A stretch of 64,000 bases of DNA from Streptomyces althioticus. Its GTDB lineage: Bacteria; Actinomycetota; Actinomycetes; Streptomycetales; Streptomycetaceae. Positions 1-9,766 of the stretch are shown here, in pieces. The DNA lies in assembly GCA_014649355.1 (NCBI GenBank), contig BMSW01000002.1, forward strand, positions 496,001 to 560,000, in the 5' to 3' direction. The first letter of the stretch is position 1. Each line of letters opens with the position of its first letter. A program made the translations under genes and the position numbers. The notes below the pieces were generated by a model. It ran no database searches. It had not been told where the DNA came from and saw only the letters and a program-made list of their open reading frames with translations.

Positions 1-49
1 GGGGGAGGATGGCGGCAGCAGTGGCGCGATGCTTGTTCTCTTCGCTCAT
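1..49 (-). CDS. N-terminal fragment, probable PTS EIIB/EIIC permease
   Basis: Only the first 16 codons lie in the window (ATG at 49 on the minus strand), reading MSEENKHRATAAAILP, so the gene runs off the left edge. An AAAILP-type opening fits the first helix of the EIIB domain of glucose-family phosphotransferase permeases, and a MurNAc or GlcNAc permease beside murQ would make sense because MurP and MurQ act in sequence in other bacteria. It lies 39 bp downstream of the murQ stop on the same strand, so the two are probably co-transcribed. The identity is an inference from very few residues. Confidence 0.4.
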   Translation of the reverse strand, partial: MSEENKHRATAAAILP

Positions 50-88
50 GGTGCGGTCATGCCTTGCTGTGAGGTGGGGCAGGCCGGG

Positions 89-1039
89 TCAGGCGGCTGC
101 GGCTTCCAGTGCCTTGCGCAGGTGCCCGTGGGCGTCCTGCAGCAGGCGGGCTGCGGTCGGGGCGTCCACGGACGCCAGGAGGGTGAGGATGGAGTTCTTG
201 ACCTCGCCGTCGTTGTCGGCGAGGGCGGTCCCGACGGACTCGTCGCGCGCGCCGGTGGCGAGGGAGACGATCCGGTGGGCGCGCGCCTTGAGCTTCTCGT
301 TGGAGGCCCGGAGGTCGACCATCAGGTTTCCGTAGGTCTTGCCCAGCTTGATCATGGTGATCGTCGAGATCATGTTGAGCACGAGCTTCTGCGCCGTGCC
401 CGCCTTCAGCCGGGTGGACCCCGTCAGGGTCTCGGGGCCGACCACCACCTCGATGCCGTGGTCGGCGGCCGCGGCCAGCGCGCTGCCCTCGTTGCAGGAC
501 AGGCCGACGGTGAGGGCGCCGAGGGCGCGGGCGTGACGCACCGCCGCGACGGCGTAGGGGGTGCGGCCCGAGGCGGAGATGCCGACGACCACGTCGTCCG
601 CGGTGAGGGCGAGGGCGCCCAGGTCCTCACGGGCGGCGTCCTCGCGGTCCTCGGCGCCCTCCACGGCGCTGACGACGGCCTTGGGGCCGCCCGCGATGAG
701 GCCGACGACCTGCGCGGGGTCGGTGTTGAAGGTGGGCGGGCACTCGGAGGCGTCGAGGATGCCCAGCCGCCCCGCCGTGCCGGCGCCCGCGTAGACGAGC
801 CGGCCGCCGCGGGCCATGCGCGCGGTGACGCCGTCGATCGCGGCGGCGATCTCCGGCAGCCTGGCGGCGACGGCCGTGGTGACGGTGGCGTCCTCCGCGT
901 TCATGAAGCGGGCGATGTCGAGGGTGGGCAGGCGGTCGATGTCCGCCAGCTCCGGGCGGTACGCCTCCGTGGTCATGGTGGCCAGCTGCTCACGCAACCG
1001 GTCGCTCTCCACGGCGTCTGCGGCGGGCACGGGCGTCAC
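89..1039 (-). CDS. murQ: N-acetylmuramic acid 6-phosphate etherase
   Basis: MurQ cleaves the lactyl ether of MurNAc-6-phosphate to give GlcNAc-6-phosphate and D-lactate in cytoplasmic recycling of cell-wall sugar. The 316-residue protein has the usual length and a single SIS fold: the GRLVYAGAGTAGRLGILDASE signature at about residues 78-98 (phosphosugar binding), SASGRTPY near 154-161, and the late MISTITMIKLGKTYGNLM block. The GTG start at 1039 is preceded by GGGAG. Two GAAA-N5-TTTC boxes upstream (1052-1097) suggest control by an RpiR/MurR-type repressor, although no such gene is visible here. Family assignment is firm; regulation is inferred. Confidence 0.95.
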   Translation of the reverse strand: MTPVPAADAVESDRLREQLATMTTEAYRPELADIDRLPTLDIARFMNAEDATVTTAVAARLPEIAAAIDGVTARMARGGRLVYAGAGTAGRLGILDASECPPTFNTDPAQVVGLIAGGPKAVVSAVEGAEDREDAAREDLGALALTADDVVVGISASGRTPYAVAAVRHARALGALTVGLSCNEGSALAAAADHGIEVVVGPETLTGSTRLKAGTAQKLVLNMISTITMIKLGKTYGNLMVDLRASNEKLKARAHRIVSLATGARDESVGTALADNDGEVKNSILTLLASVDAPTAARLLQDAHGHLRKALEAAAA

Positions 1040-1051
1040 TCTCCCGGGGTA

Positions 1052-1097
1052 GAAATTTACTTTCGGTCGATCACTTGAGTCTGAAAGATATTTTCAG
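1052..1097. promoter_or_regulatory. Paired GAAA-N5-TTTC operator in murQ promoter
   Basis: Two inverted repeats with identical architecture sit upstream of murQ: GAAATTTACTTTC at 1052-1064 and CTGAAAGATATTTTCAG at 1081-1097. Their centres are 31 bp apart, about three helical turns, so they lie on one DNA face. The murQ-proximal box overlaps a TAAATT candidate -10 element on the minus strand. AT-rich symmetric boxes stand out in this GC-rich DNA. A sugar-phosphate-responsive RpiR-family repressor is the likely binder; this is an inference. Confidence 0.55.
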
Positions 1098-1291
1098 CCA
1101 TGGCGTGCGTCAAGGGTCGTCGTGCAAAGGTCCGATCACGACTTCGCGGCGGCGGGCGCCTCTCGTCGGCACTGCTGCGGAATGCGTCATTCCTCCAATG
1201 TCGCCACCGGGCCGGCCAGCTGCCCACGCCGGGGCCGGTGACGTGCGTCACCTCATACCGGGGCAGGCCCGTGACCGTGTAGAAGGGAGCA

Positions 1292-1786
1292 GTGAACAGC
1301 ACCGGAGACCTCGCCGCAGAGCGCCCCGAGCGCGCCCGCCCCACGCCGCACAGCCTGACGGGGGTCGGAGTCGCCGTCCTCGACGCCGACGGCCGCGTCC
1401 TGCTCGGACTCGGTCACGACGGCCGCTGGGAGCTGCCGGGCGGCAAGGTGGACCCGGGCGAGGACTTCGAGACGGCGGCGGCGCGCGAGCTGGCGGAGGA
1501 GACCGGGCTCGCGGTGCCGGCCAGGGCCGTGCGGGTGCTGGCGGTCGTGGTGGACGGTCTGCGCGGGCTGACCCGGGTCACGGCCGCCGCGGTCACCGAG
1601 GGGGCGGAGGGCACGCCCGAGGTGACGGAACCGGACAAGATCGTGCACTGGGAGTGGTTCGCCCGGGACGCGGTGCCGTCGGCGCTGTTCGGTCCGTCGG
1701 CGTCCGTGCTGGACTGTGTGTGGCCGCAGGCGGCGCCGCGAGGGGCGGCGGAGGCCCGCCACTACCCGGTCCGGGCGGCCGACTGA
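1292..1786 (+). CDS. Nudix hydrolase
   Basis: A 164-residue cytoplasmic Nudix hydrolase that should cleave a nucleoside diphosphate linked to another moiety; the substrate cannot be told from sequence. The Nudix box is complete: G51, E57 and the REL-x-EE-x-GL block at residues 65-73, which supplies the Mg2+-binding glutamates. The domain starts near residue 24 (GVGVAVLDADGRVLLG) as in MutT/ADP-ribose-type enzymes. The GTG start at 1292 follows an AAGGGAG ribosome site. It is divergent from murQ and stands alone, with 182 bp to the next gene. Confidence 0.85.
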   Translation: MNSTGDLAAERPERARPTPHSLTGVGVAVLDADGRVLLGLGHDGRWELPGGKVDPGEDFETAAARELAEETGLAVPARAVRVLAVVVDGLRGLTRVTAAAVTEGAEGTPEVTEPDKIVHWEWFARDAVPSALFGPSASVLDCVWPQAAPRGAAEARHYPVRAAD

Positions 1787-1914
1787 GGACAACGCCGTTT
1801 CCGCCACGCCGCGTTGAAGGGCGAGGTGGCGGCGTGCCGCTGCACTACGATGCAGACGTTGCCGCCCCGGCCTCGTGAGACTCCGTCAACATCCCTGATT
1901 CACATGGGGGTTGA

Positions 1915-3186
<1,272 letters not shown>

Positions 3187-3201
3187 TCTTAGGAGCCGTC
3201 G

Positions 3202-3242
3202 CCGCGGGTCCCGGCCGGGCGCCGTCCGGCCGGGACCCGCGG
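3202..3242. terminator. Bidirectional terminator
   Basis: A perfect 17-bp stem (CCGCGGGTCCCGGCCGG at 3202-3218 with its complement at 3226-3242) and a 7-nt loop fill the gap between the convergent serine hydrolase (ends 3186) and response regulator (ends 3246). Confidence 0.85.
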
Positions 3243-3245
3243 CCG

Positions 3246-3950
3246 TCAGTGACCGCGGCCGTCGTGCCGCAGGCGGTCGCGGGCCTCGGTGGCGATCACG
3301 GCGGCCTGGATACGGCGCTCCACGCCGAGCTTGGCGAGCAGACGGGAGATGTGGTTCTTCACCGTCTTCTCCGCGAGGTAGAGCCGCCCGCCGATCTGGC
3401 GGTTGGTGAGGCCCTCGCCGATCAGCTCGAGGATCTCCCGCTCCCGCTCGGTGAGGCCAGGCAGGACGTCCTGCTCCTCCTGCTCCTTCTGCGGGCCGCC
3501 ACGCAGGCGCTCCATCAGCTTGGTGGTGGCGCTCGGGTCGAGCAGCGACTGGCCGCGCGCGACCGTGCGGACGGCCTCCACGAGGTCCGAGCCGCGGATC
3601 TGCTTGAGGACGTAGCCGGACGCACCCGCCATGATCGAGTCCAGCAGGGCCTCCTCGTCGTCGAACGAGGTGAGCATCAGGCACGCGAGGTCCGGCATCC
3701 GGGAGCGCAGTTCACGGCACACGGTGACGCCGTCGCCGTCGGGCAGCCGGACGTCGAGGACCGCGACGCGCGGGCGCAGGGCGGGGACGCGCACCAGGGC
3801 CTGCTCGACGGTGGCGGCCTCGCCGACCACCGTGATGTCCGGCTCGTCGTCCAGCAGGTCGTGCACCCCGCGCCGGACCACCTCGTGGTCGTCCAGGAGG
3901 AAGACACGGATCGGCCCCTCGTCGGGGCCGGGCTGCTCGACGTCCGCCAT
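3246..3950 (-). CDS. NarL/DevR-type response regulator
   Basis: A 234-residue two-component response regulator. Receiver domain at residues 14-130 has the acidic pair D20/D21, phosphoacceptor D66 (VLDVRLPDG), switch T94 (LMLTSFDD) and K116. A LuxR-type HTH at about 168-225 ([21 protein letters not shown], then [14 protein letters not shown]) binds DNA. It resembles the mycobacterial DevR/DosR group, often tied to hypoxia or redox sensing, but no histidine kinase lies beside it, so its partner is elsewhere. The ATG at 3950 follows AAGGAG at good spacing; the open frame continues upstream without a better start. Confidence 0.9.
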   Translation of the reverse strand: MADVEQPGPDEGPIRVFLLDDHEVVRRGVHDLLDDEPDITVVGEAATVEQALVRVPALRPRVAVLDVRLPDGDGVTVCRELRSRMPDLACLMLTSFDDEEALLDSIMAGASGYVLKQIRGSDLVEAVRTVARGQSLLDPSATTKLMERLRGGPQKEQEEQDVLPGLTEREREILELIGEGLTNRQIGGRLYLAEKTVKNHISRLLAKLGVERRIQAAVIATEARDRLRHDGRGH

Positions 3951-4404
3951 CGGAATGCTCCTTGCTGTGCGCGGGGGTGTGCCACCAGGATCCTCACGCG
4001 TCCAGGGCCGGACGGCCAGGGCCGTTCGGCCCTGATCACCGGGCCGCCGTCTCGCCCCGGAGACCTCACCGCCAGCCTCACCCCACCCGACGACCGGGGC
4101 AACCCCTTGCGGGGCGCACGGCACACGGCCACAGGCCCGTCGGCGGGGCCGTCCGTTGCGGCCGCCAGGGCCGACGCCCCCGGCCGGCCCCGGTGCCGGA
4201 CAGGACGGCGCACGCTCCGCCGACGCCGAGGCACGCCCGATCCGCGGCGCCTCCGCCCGCAGGTTTCCGCCGGGGCGGGCCTGGCATCTCCGCCCGCAGG
4301 CCCCCGCGCCGGGGCGGGCCGGCACTCGGCCCGGTCAAGGCCCCCTCCGACCCCGGCGCCTGGCAGAACGGTGACCTCCACTCACGGCGGGGCACCGCGT
4401 CCCC
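3951..4404. other. Non-coding gap with an imperfect tandem duplication
   Basis: No convincing gene. A unit beginning TCCGCCCGCAGG is duplicated at about 4252-4286 and 4288-4324, both copies ending CCGGGGCGGGCC plus GGC. The stretch next to the response regulator probably holds its promoter. Confidence 0.5.
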
Positions 4405-5409
4405 TCACAACCACCCCCGCCGCGCCGCCTGCCAGGCGAGTTGCATGCGGGTCGTCGCGCCCGCCAGTTCCATCAGGCGCTGGATGCGGCGTTGGACCGT
4501 GCGGCGGCTGAGACCCATCTGGGTGGCCACCGCCTTGTCCGCGACGCCGGCGACCAGGAGGGCGAGGAGGCGGCGGTCGGTGGCGCCGAGCGGGTCGGGA
4601 GGTCCGGCCCCGTCCGTGCCGGCGACGGCGCCCGTGTCGTCGACGTCGAGCGGGACCGCGTCCTCCCAGTACCGCTCGAAGAGCGCGACCAGCGCGGCCA
4701 GCAGGTTGCTGTCGCGGACCAGCGCGGAGGTGGGCTCCTCGGGGCTGCCGTCGGGGCCGCCCGGCACCAGCGGGCAGATCGCGATGGCGCGGTCGGCGAC
4801 CGCGAGGCGCAGCGGGAGGTGCGGCACGGCGCGGGCCAACTCGCCCGCCCTCACCCCCTCGACAACGTTATCGACGGCGCCCTCGTCGTCGAAGAACGCC
4901 TTCTCGTACAGCACCCGGTAGCGCACGCCCCGGGCCAGCGCGTCGAACTCGGCGCGGTTGCTGCCGGAGGGCATGGCCACGTACTGGGCCTTGCAGAACC
5001 ACAGCATCTCGTCGCGGGCGCCGTCCTGGATCTGGCGCAGGTGCTGGCGCAGCGCCTCCGCGCCGGTGATGACCTCGATGAGCTGGCCGAGGTCCTGGCG
5101 GCGCAGGGTCTCGCGGTAGGACTCCAGCAGGGCGGTCGCCTCGGCGCGGGCCAGGTCCAGGGCGTCGGCGCGGCGCTTGAGGCGCGGCAGCAGGGCCACG
5201 TCGGGCGGGGTGGGGCGGTACTGGCGGGGCAGTCCGTCGCTCTGGCTGACCAGGTTCTTCGCGGCCAGCGCGTCCAGCACGTGCCGGGTGTGCTCGGGCT
5301 CGAGACCGGCCCGGTCGGCGACCTCGCGGGCGGTGGCCCGGCCCATGGTCACCAGCAGGCGGTAGACGGTCTCCTCGGTACCGGTGACCCCGGCGGCCTC
5401 CAGCGTCAC
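4405..5409 (-). CDS. TrmB/LuxR-like transcriptional regulator
   Basis: A 334-residue regulator with two DNA-binding regions. An N-terminal winged helix of TrmB type (about residues 9-65, TVYRLLVTMGRATAREVADRAGL) is followed by a central ligand- or signal-sensing region, and the C-terminus (about 272-334) carries a LuxR-like HTH (LLALLVAGVADKAVATQMGL, SRRTVQRRIQRL). Streptomyces encode many of these, often next to large subtilase genes as here. The GTG at 5409 is preceded by GGGAGG. An AT-rich palindrome at 5432-5457 in its promoter suggests autoregulation. The signal sensed is unknown. Confidence 0.8.
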   Translation of the reverse strand: MTLEAAGVTGTEETVYRLLVTMGRATAREVADRAGLEPEHTRHVLDALAAKNLVSQSDGLPRQYRPTPPDVALLPRLKRRADALDLARAEATALLESYRETLRRQDLGQLIEVITGAEALRQHLRQIQDGARDEMLWFCKAQYVAMPSGSNRAEFDALARGVRYRVLYEKAFFDDEGAVDNVVEGVRAGELARAVPHLPLRLAVADRAIAICPLVPGGPDGSPEEPTSALVRDSNLLAALVALFERYWEDAVPLDVDDTGAVAGTDGAGPPDPLGATDRRLLALLVAGVADKAVATQMGLSRRTVQRRIQRLMELAGATTRMQLAWQAARRGWL

Positions 5410-5431
5410 GGCGCCCTCCCCGGCACGTCGA

Positions 5432-5457
5432 TATTCAAACGCCTGAACGGTTGAATA
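5432..5457. promoter_or_regulatory. Palindromic operator candidate
   Basis: Perfect 7-bp arms TATTCAA (5432-5438) and TTGAATA (5451-5457) around a 12-bp centre, 22 bp upstream of the TrmB/LuxR-like regulator start. It is one of few AT-rich symmetric sites in the region and is a likely autoregulatory site. Confidence 0.5.
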
Positions 5458-5467
5458 CCGTACAACA

Positions 5468-5510
5468 GGCGGCGGGGGAGCGGGCGGCCGTGCCCCGCTC
5501 CCCCGCCGCC
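5468..5510 (-). terminator. Terminator of subtilase gene
   Basis: Perfect 17-bp GC stem (GGCGGCGGGGGAGCGGG at 5468-5484, complement at 5494-5510) with a 9-nt loop, five bases past the subtilase stop codon. It separates the subtilase from the downstream regulator, so the latter probably has its own promoter. Confidence 0.85.
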
Positions 5511-5514
5511 CTGC

Positions 5515-8500
5515 TCAGCCGCGGTGCCCGTAGGCCCGGGTCACGGTCTGCCGGACCGAGGCGCCGGACGCGTCCCGCGCGGTGACGCGCAGGGTGACGT
5601 GGGCGTCACCGCGTACCCCGGCCGGCCGGGTGACGGTGGCCGTGAAGGTGTTGCCCTTCCCTGCGCGCACCGGCGCCCCGGTGAAGTGCCGGCCGTCGTC
5701 GTAGGAGACCTCGACCGTGGTGCGCACCCCGCGCGGCGCGGCGAGCCCGTCCTGGTGGCGGACCGTCAGCCGGAGGGTGTGGGTGCGGCCGGGTCCCACG
5801 GTGTTCCGCAGGTCGGCCGGCACCTCGGGGTCGACCTGGAGCAGCGGCAGCCGTGTTGCCTCGCCGGTGACCGTGCCCGACGGGAACGTCCAGGTCGTGT
5901 CGGTCGCCGTGGCGTACGCCCACTCCGCGGAGTCGCGGGTGGTGCGCAGGCGCAGCCGGTACTCGGCGTCGCCGCCGGGCACCTCGACGTCGCGCCAGGC
6001 GTCGGCGAGGTCGGCCACCTTCCGGCCGTCGCGGTACAGCTGCGCCTCGGCCGTCTCCGGCCCCGGCTCCCGTACGCCGACGCCCGAGTCCCCGCCGGGG
6101 GTGAACCGGGACCAGTGCCCGGGTGCCGAGTCGGTGAACTCGGGGATTCGCAGCCGCAGCACGTTGCCCTCGCGGACGCTGGCGGGCACGCCCTCGCGCG
6201 GGATGCCGGGCCGGACCACGGCGCCCTGCCACCGCTCGCGGACCTGCTCACCGGCGCGGTAGGTGCGAGGCGTGTCCCGGAGCCCGGTGTCCAGCGGCGC
6301 GTCGACGCCGTCGACCGTCCGGTGGTTCACGACGTGCTCCCACTCGGTCGTGCCGGAGGTGACGTACTCGGTGCGGAGGAACGCGGTGGGCACGTGACGG
6401 GTGTACTGGAGCCAGGTGAACTCCTGGTACGGGCGGCGGGCGAACCGCTGCTCGGCGGCCCACTCCACACCGCCGTTGTCCGGGTACTCGGACCGCACGA
6501 CGGCGCTGTTGCGCTCCGACACCGTGTGCACCACACGGTCGGGGATGCGTCCCTCGCTGATCTGCATGACGTCGTACAGGTAGGGGCTGCGGGCGGTGCC
6601 GCCGAAGGCGACGGTGGTGGCGCGCCGTGCGACGCGCCTCAGCAGGTCGGCGCCCTCGCCGGAGCCGACGCGCACGACGGGCACCTTCCAGCGGTCGCCG
6701 TGGGGTGTCCAGCGGGTCCAGCCGGTGGGGGCGAAGTTGACGACCAGCACCGCGCGGACCCCGGCGGCGGCGGCGCGCTCGGCGAGCTGCGGCCCGGCGA
6801 TGCCCTGTTCGTCGGTGACGACGGCGAGCCGGCCGCGCGCCCCGCGGAAGTCGGGTGCGTCCGCGCGGCCCGCGTCCACGGCCCGGAGCCGCTCGCCCCG
6901 CTGGTCGAACAGCGGGGACTCGGGCATGTAGTAGGCGTCGAGGTCGTCGCCGCCGGTCACGCCGGCTTCGAGCAGCGGGGCGACCAGTTGCCAGCGGGAC
7001 GCGAACTCGAAGGTGCCGTCGGTGACTTCGGGGGTGGGGCTGACGTAGAGCGCGACGGCGCTGTCGAAGTACATGGTGCCGTCGATCCATCCGTGCCCGT
7101 CGATCTCGCGGTACGTCTGGTAGCTGAGGACGCCGCTCTGCTCGGCCGGCTTGGGCGTGCGGATCTCGACCTTCACCGTCCTGCGCGGGTCGACCACGAC
7201 GGTGGTGTCCTTGGTGACCTTGATCTCGGGCAGGACGACCTGGCGGAGCACCTCTCCCTCGTCCGTCCGCTCGATGCCGCCGGAGGTGAGCTGGTAGGTG
7301 CCCTCCTCGACCTCGGCGACGGCGTTCTCCCGGTCGGTGTAGCCGACGAAGCCCGCGGCGCCCCAGATCATGGGCAGGTTGTCGACGCGGTTGCCGTCGT
7401 TGTCGTAGGAGACGACCTTGAGCCGGTGCACGGGGCCGCGGACGCCCAGGCTCAGCGTGGTGTGCACGGTGACCGAGCCGTCCGCGGCGGTGGCCGTCAC
7501 ATGGCCGTGGTAGACGCCCCGTTCGGCGCGGGCCGGGTCGACGGTGAGCGGCAGGTCGGCGGTGCCGCCCGCGGGGACGGTCACGGTCCGCGCGGCGGGG
7601 GTCAGCACCCCGTCGGCGATCTCCCTGCCGCCGCTGGTGGCCAGCGCGGTCCGCACGTCGAGGGTGACGTCCCGGTCGGAGACGTTGGTGTAGCGGACGG
7701 TGCGGGTGCGGGTGCCGGTGTCGTCGGCGGTGTACCGGCCGAGGGAGAGGCCGGCGGTGGCGAGGACCGGGGTGCGGCTCGCCGCGGCGACGTCGATGCG
7801 GCCGCCGCCCTGTTCGGTGACGCGCTGCCCCTCGATCAGGCGGGCGGTGCTGGTCAGGGCGTCCTTGAGGCGGCTCGCGGTCCAGTCGGGGTGCTGCTGC
7901 GCGAGCAGTGCGGCGGCGCCCGCCACGTGCGGGGCGGCCATGGACGTGCCGGAGGCGGCCACGTGCGAGGCGTCGACGACCTGGCCCATCGTCGTACCGG
8001 CGGCGCGCGCGGCGACGATGCCGACGCCGGGCGCGGTCACGTCGGGCTTGACGGCGTCGTCACCGGCCCGGGGGCCGCGGCTGGAGAAGTCCGCGAGGGA
8101 GTCGTCGCGGTCCACCGCGCCGACCGTGAGGGCCGCGTCCGCGGCGGCGGGGGACCCGATGGTGCCCTCGCCCGGTCCCGCGTTGCCCGCGGCGACGACG
8201 AACAACGCGCCGGAGGAGGCGGAGAGTTCGTTGAGGGCGCGGCTCATCGGGTCGGTGCCGTCGCTCGGGGTGTCGGAGCCCAGCGACATGTTGACCACGT
8301 CGGCGCCGCGCGCTACGGCCCACTCCATACCGTCGATGACCTGCGACTCGGTGCCGAAGCCGTCGTCACCGAGGACCTTGCCGATCAGCAGGTCCGCGCC
8401 GGGCGCCACGCCCTTGCGGTCGCCGCCGGAGGCCGCGCCGGAACCGCCGACGATCGAGGCGACGTGGGTGCCGTGCCCGAAGGCGTCGCCGGTGCCGGAG

Positions 8501-9279
8501 CTGCCGGAGAAGTCCTCGGCCTCGCTGACGCGCCCGGCCAGGTCGGGGTGGGAGGCGTCGACGCCGGTGTCCAGCACGGCGACCTTGACGTCCTCGCCCC
8601 GGTGGCCGTTCTTCCAGACCTCGGGGGCGCCGATCTGCGCGGTGCTGCGGTCCAGCGCCGCCCGCACCCGGCCGTCCAGCCAGACCCGGGGCACGGTGGC
8701 GGCGCGGGCGACGTCGCCGGCGGCGGGGGCGAGGCGCGTCCAGAACGTGCCGAGGTCGTCGGCGGGGACGCGGACGGCGTCGGCGTCGATGGTCTCCAGG
8801 CGGCGGACCCGCGAGCCCTCCTCGGCCAGGGCGGTGAGGCGGCGCAGCGAGGTGTCCGGCACGCCCGCGCCGTCGGCGACGATCAGCGGCAGGGCGTCGG
8901 TGTGCGCCTCGTCGTAGCCCTGGGCGATGAGTGCCGTCACGTCGAACAGGCCGCGGTCCAGGCGTCCCGCGGTGACGAGTCCGGCCGCGTCGGACGGCAG
9001 GACGGTGAGGTGGCCGTCCTCCTCGACGGTACGGAAGAGGAGGTGGCGCCGGCCCTCCCCCGGTGTCACCGAGGCGGTGCGGCGGCCGTTCACGTCCGTG
9101 CGGACGGTGACCCGGTCGCCGGTGATCAGGCGCACGGTGGCGCCGTCGTCGGCCGCCGGTGCGGCGGCCCGTGCCGGTGCGGTGGGCCCGCCCGGTCCTG
9201 CCGCGACCGGTGTCACGGCGCCCGCGGACAGGGTCAGCCCCGCCGCGACGGCCGCCGCGATACGTATGCGTCGTCTCAC
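5515..9279 (-). CDS. Secreted S8 family serine peptidase (subtilisin-like, large)
   Basis: A very large exported subtilase, 1254 residues from the GTG at 9279. That start gives a proper signal peptide (RRRIR n-region, hydrophobic core, VAAG) and follows GAAGGG; an in-frame ATG at 9420 would add about 47 residues without export features. The catalytic domain holds D237 (VAVLDTGVDASHPD), H269 (FGHGTHVASIVGG), oxyanion N366 (VVAAGNAGPG) and S446 (GTSMAAPHVAGA). A propeptide of about 200 residues precedes it, and about 750 residues follow, including a PA-like segment and Ig-like beta domains typical of Streptomyces 1200-residue subtilases. Extracellular proteolysis is the expected role. Confidence 0.93.
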   Translation of the reverse strand: MRRRIRIAAAVAAGLTLSAGAVTPVAAGPGGPTAPARAAAPAADDGATVRLITGDRVTVRTDVNGRRTASVTPGEGRRHLLFRTVEEDGHLTVLPSDAAGLVTAGRLDRGLFDVTALIAQGYDEAHTDALPLIVADGAGVPDTSLRRLTALAEEGSRVRRLETIDADAVRVPADDLGTFWTRLAPAAGDVARAATVPRVWLDGRVRAALDRSTAQIGAPEVWKNGHRGEDVKVAVLDTGVDASHPDLAGRVSEAEDFSGSSGTGDAFGHGTHVASIVGGSGAASGGDRKGVAPGADLLIGKVLGDDGFGTESQVIDGMEWAVARGADVVNMSLGSDTPSDGTDPMSRALNELSASSGALFVVAAGNAGPGEGTIGSPAAADAALTVGAVDRDDSLADFSSRGPRAGDDAVKPDVTAPGVGIVAARAAGTTMGQVVDASHVAASGTSMAAPHVAGAAALLAQQHPDWTASRLKDALTSTARLIEGQRVTEQGGGRIDVAAASRTPVLATAGLSLGRYTADDTGTRTRTVRYTNVSDRDVTLDVRTALATSGGREIADGVLTPAARTVTVPAGGTADLPLTVDPARAERGVYHGHVTATAADGSVTVHTTLSLGVRGPVHRLKVVSYDNDGNRVDNLPMIWGAAGFVGYTDRENAVAEVEEGTYQLTSGGIERTDEGEVLRQVVLPEIKVTKDTTVVVDPRRTVKVEIRTPKPAEQSGVLSYQTYREIDGHGWIDGTMYFDSAVALYVSPTPEVTDGTFEFASRWQLVAPLLEAGVTGGDDLDAYYMPESPLFDQRGERLRAVDAGRADAPDFRGARGRLAVVTDEQGIAGPQLAERAAAAGVRAVLVVNFAPTGWTRWTPHGDRWKVPVVRVGSGEGADLLRRVARRATTVAFGGTARSPYLYDVMQISEGRIPDRVVHTVSERNSAVVRSEYPDNGGVEWAAEQRFARRPYQEFTWLQYTRHVPTAFLRTEYVTSGTTEWEHVVNHRTVDGVDAPLDTGLRDTPRTYRAGEQVRERWQGAVVRPGIPREGVPASVREGNVLRLRIPEFTDSAPGHWSRFTPGGDSGVGVREPGPETAEAQLYRDGRKVADLADAWRDVEVPGGDAEYRLRLRTTRDSAEWAYATATDTTWTFPSGTVTGEATRLPLLQVDPEVPADLRNTVGPGRTHTLRLTVRHQDGLAAPRGVRTTVEVSYDDGRHFTGAPVRAGKGNTFTATVTRPAGVRGDAHVTLRVTARDASGASVRQTVTRAYGHRG

Positions 9280-9766
9280 TCCAGTGCCCTTCGTCGGACG
9301 CGTCGTGCGACACGTCGCGTCGTCCTGCTGTTCACGCGGCCCGCGGTGCCGTCGGTGCTGCACAGGTTCGGTCGCCGGTGCGGGCCGTGTCACCGTTTCG
9401 CCGTGGCACAGGTGGGACATGTCGCAACGGCGACACCGGAGGCCTCACCTGCGCGGCAACGCGGGGGCGGTGGCAGGAGGTTCGCAGGCGGCGTGCTCGT
9501 CAGGGGCCGTGTGAACGTCTGGTAAGGGTTGTCAAGTGCCACCGGCACGAGGCGCGTTGCCACCGGAAGGCTGATACGATCAACGAACTTTCAGCAGGCT
9601 GGCGACGCGTCATGAACGCGTACGGGGGACAGTCTCTAAGGCCCCATCGCATAGGAGTTGAGGCTTTGTCCCGCCGTGGGTCCGCGCTGCTCGACGGCCC
9701 GGACCGGATGTCCGCGTGCGCCGGCATTCTCGTGCTCCTGACGCGATGCGACTTGAAGAGAGTCTC
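9280..9766. other. Intergenic region between divergent subtilase and conservon
   Basis: Nearly 490 bp with no well-supported gene. It should hold the promoters of the subtilase (leftward) and the conservon (rightward). A TACGAT at 9575-9580 in an AT-richer patch is a candidate -10 element for the conservon. A 52-codon frame (9612-9770) that would overlap the cvnA start by ATGA lacks a good ribosome site. Confidence 0.4.

Noticed and set aside
3951..4325. N-terminal extension of the response regulator
   Set aside because: The frame stays open but the extra sequence is Arg/Pro/Gly-rich shadow; the ATG at 3950 has a strong AAGGAG site and begins the receiver domain correctly.
9280..9420. ATG start 47 codons upstream for the subtilase
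   Set aside because: It would put a charged, His/Arg-rich stretch before the signal peptide; the GTG at 9279 has a ribosome site and starts the leader directly.
5524..9525. A 1333-codon open frame on the plus strand opposite the subtilase
   Set aside because: It is a GC-bias shadow: no domain, no ribosome site, repetitive Gly/Arg/Val composition, and the opposite strand has a full protease with catalytic residues. Similar long shadows at 26804-30538 and 45881-49306 were rejected for the same reason.
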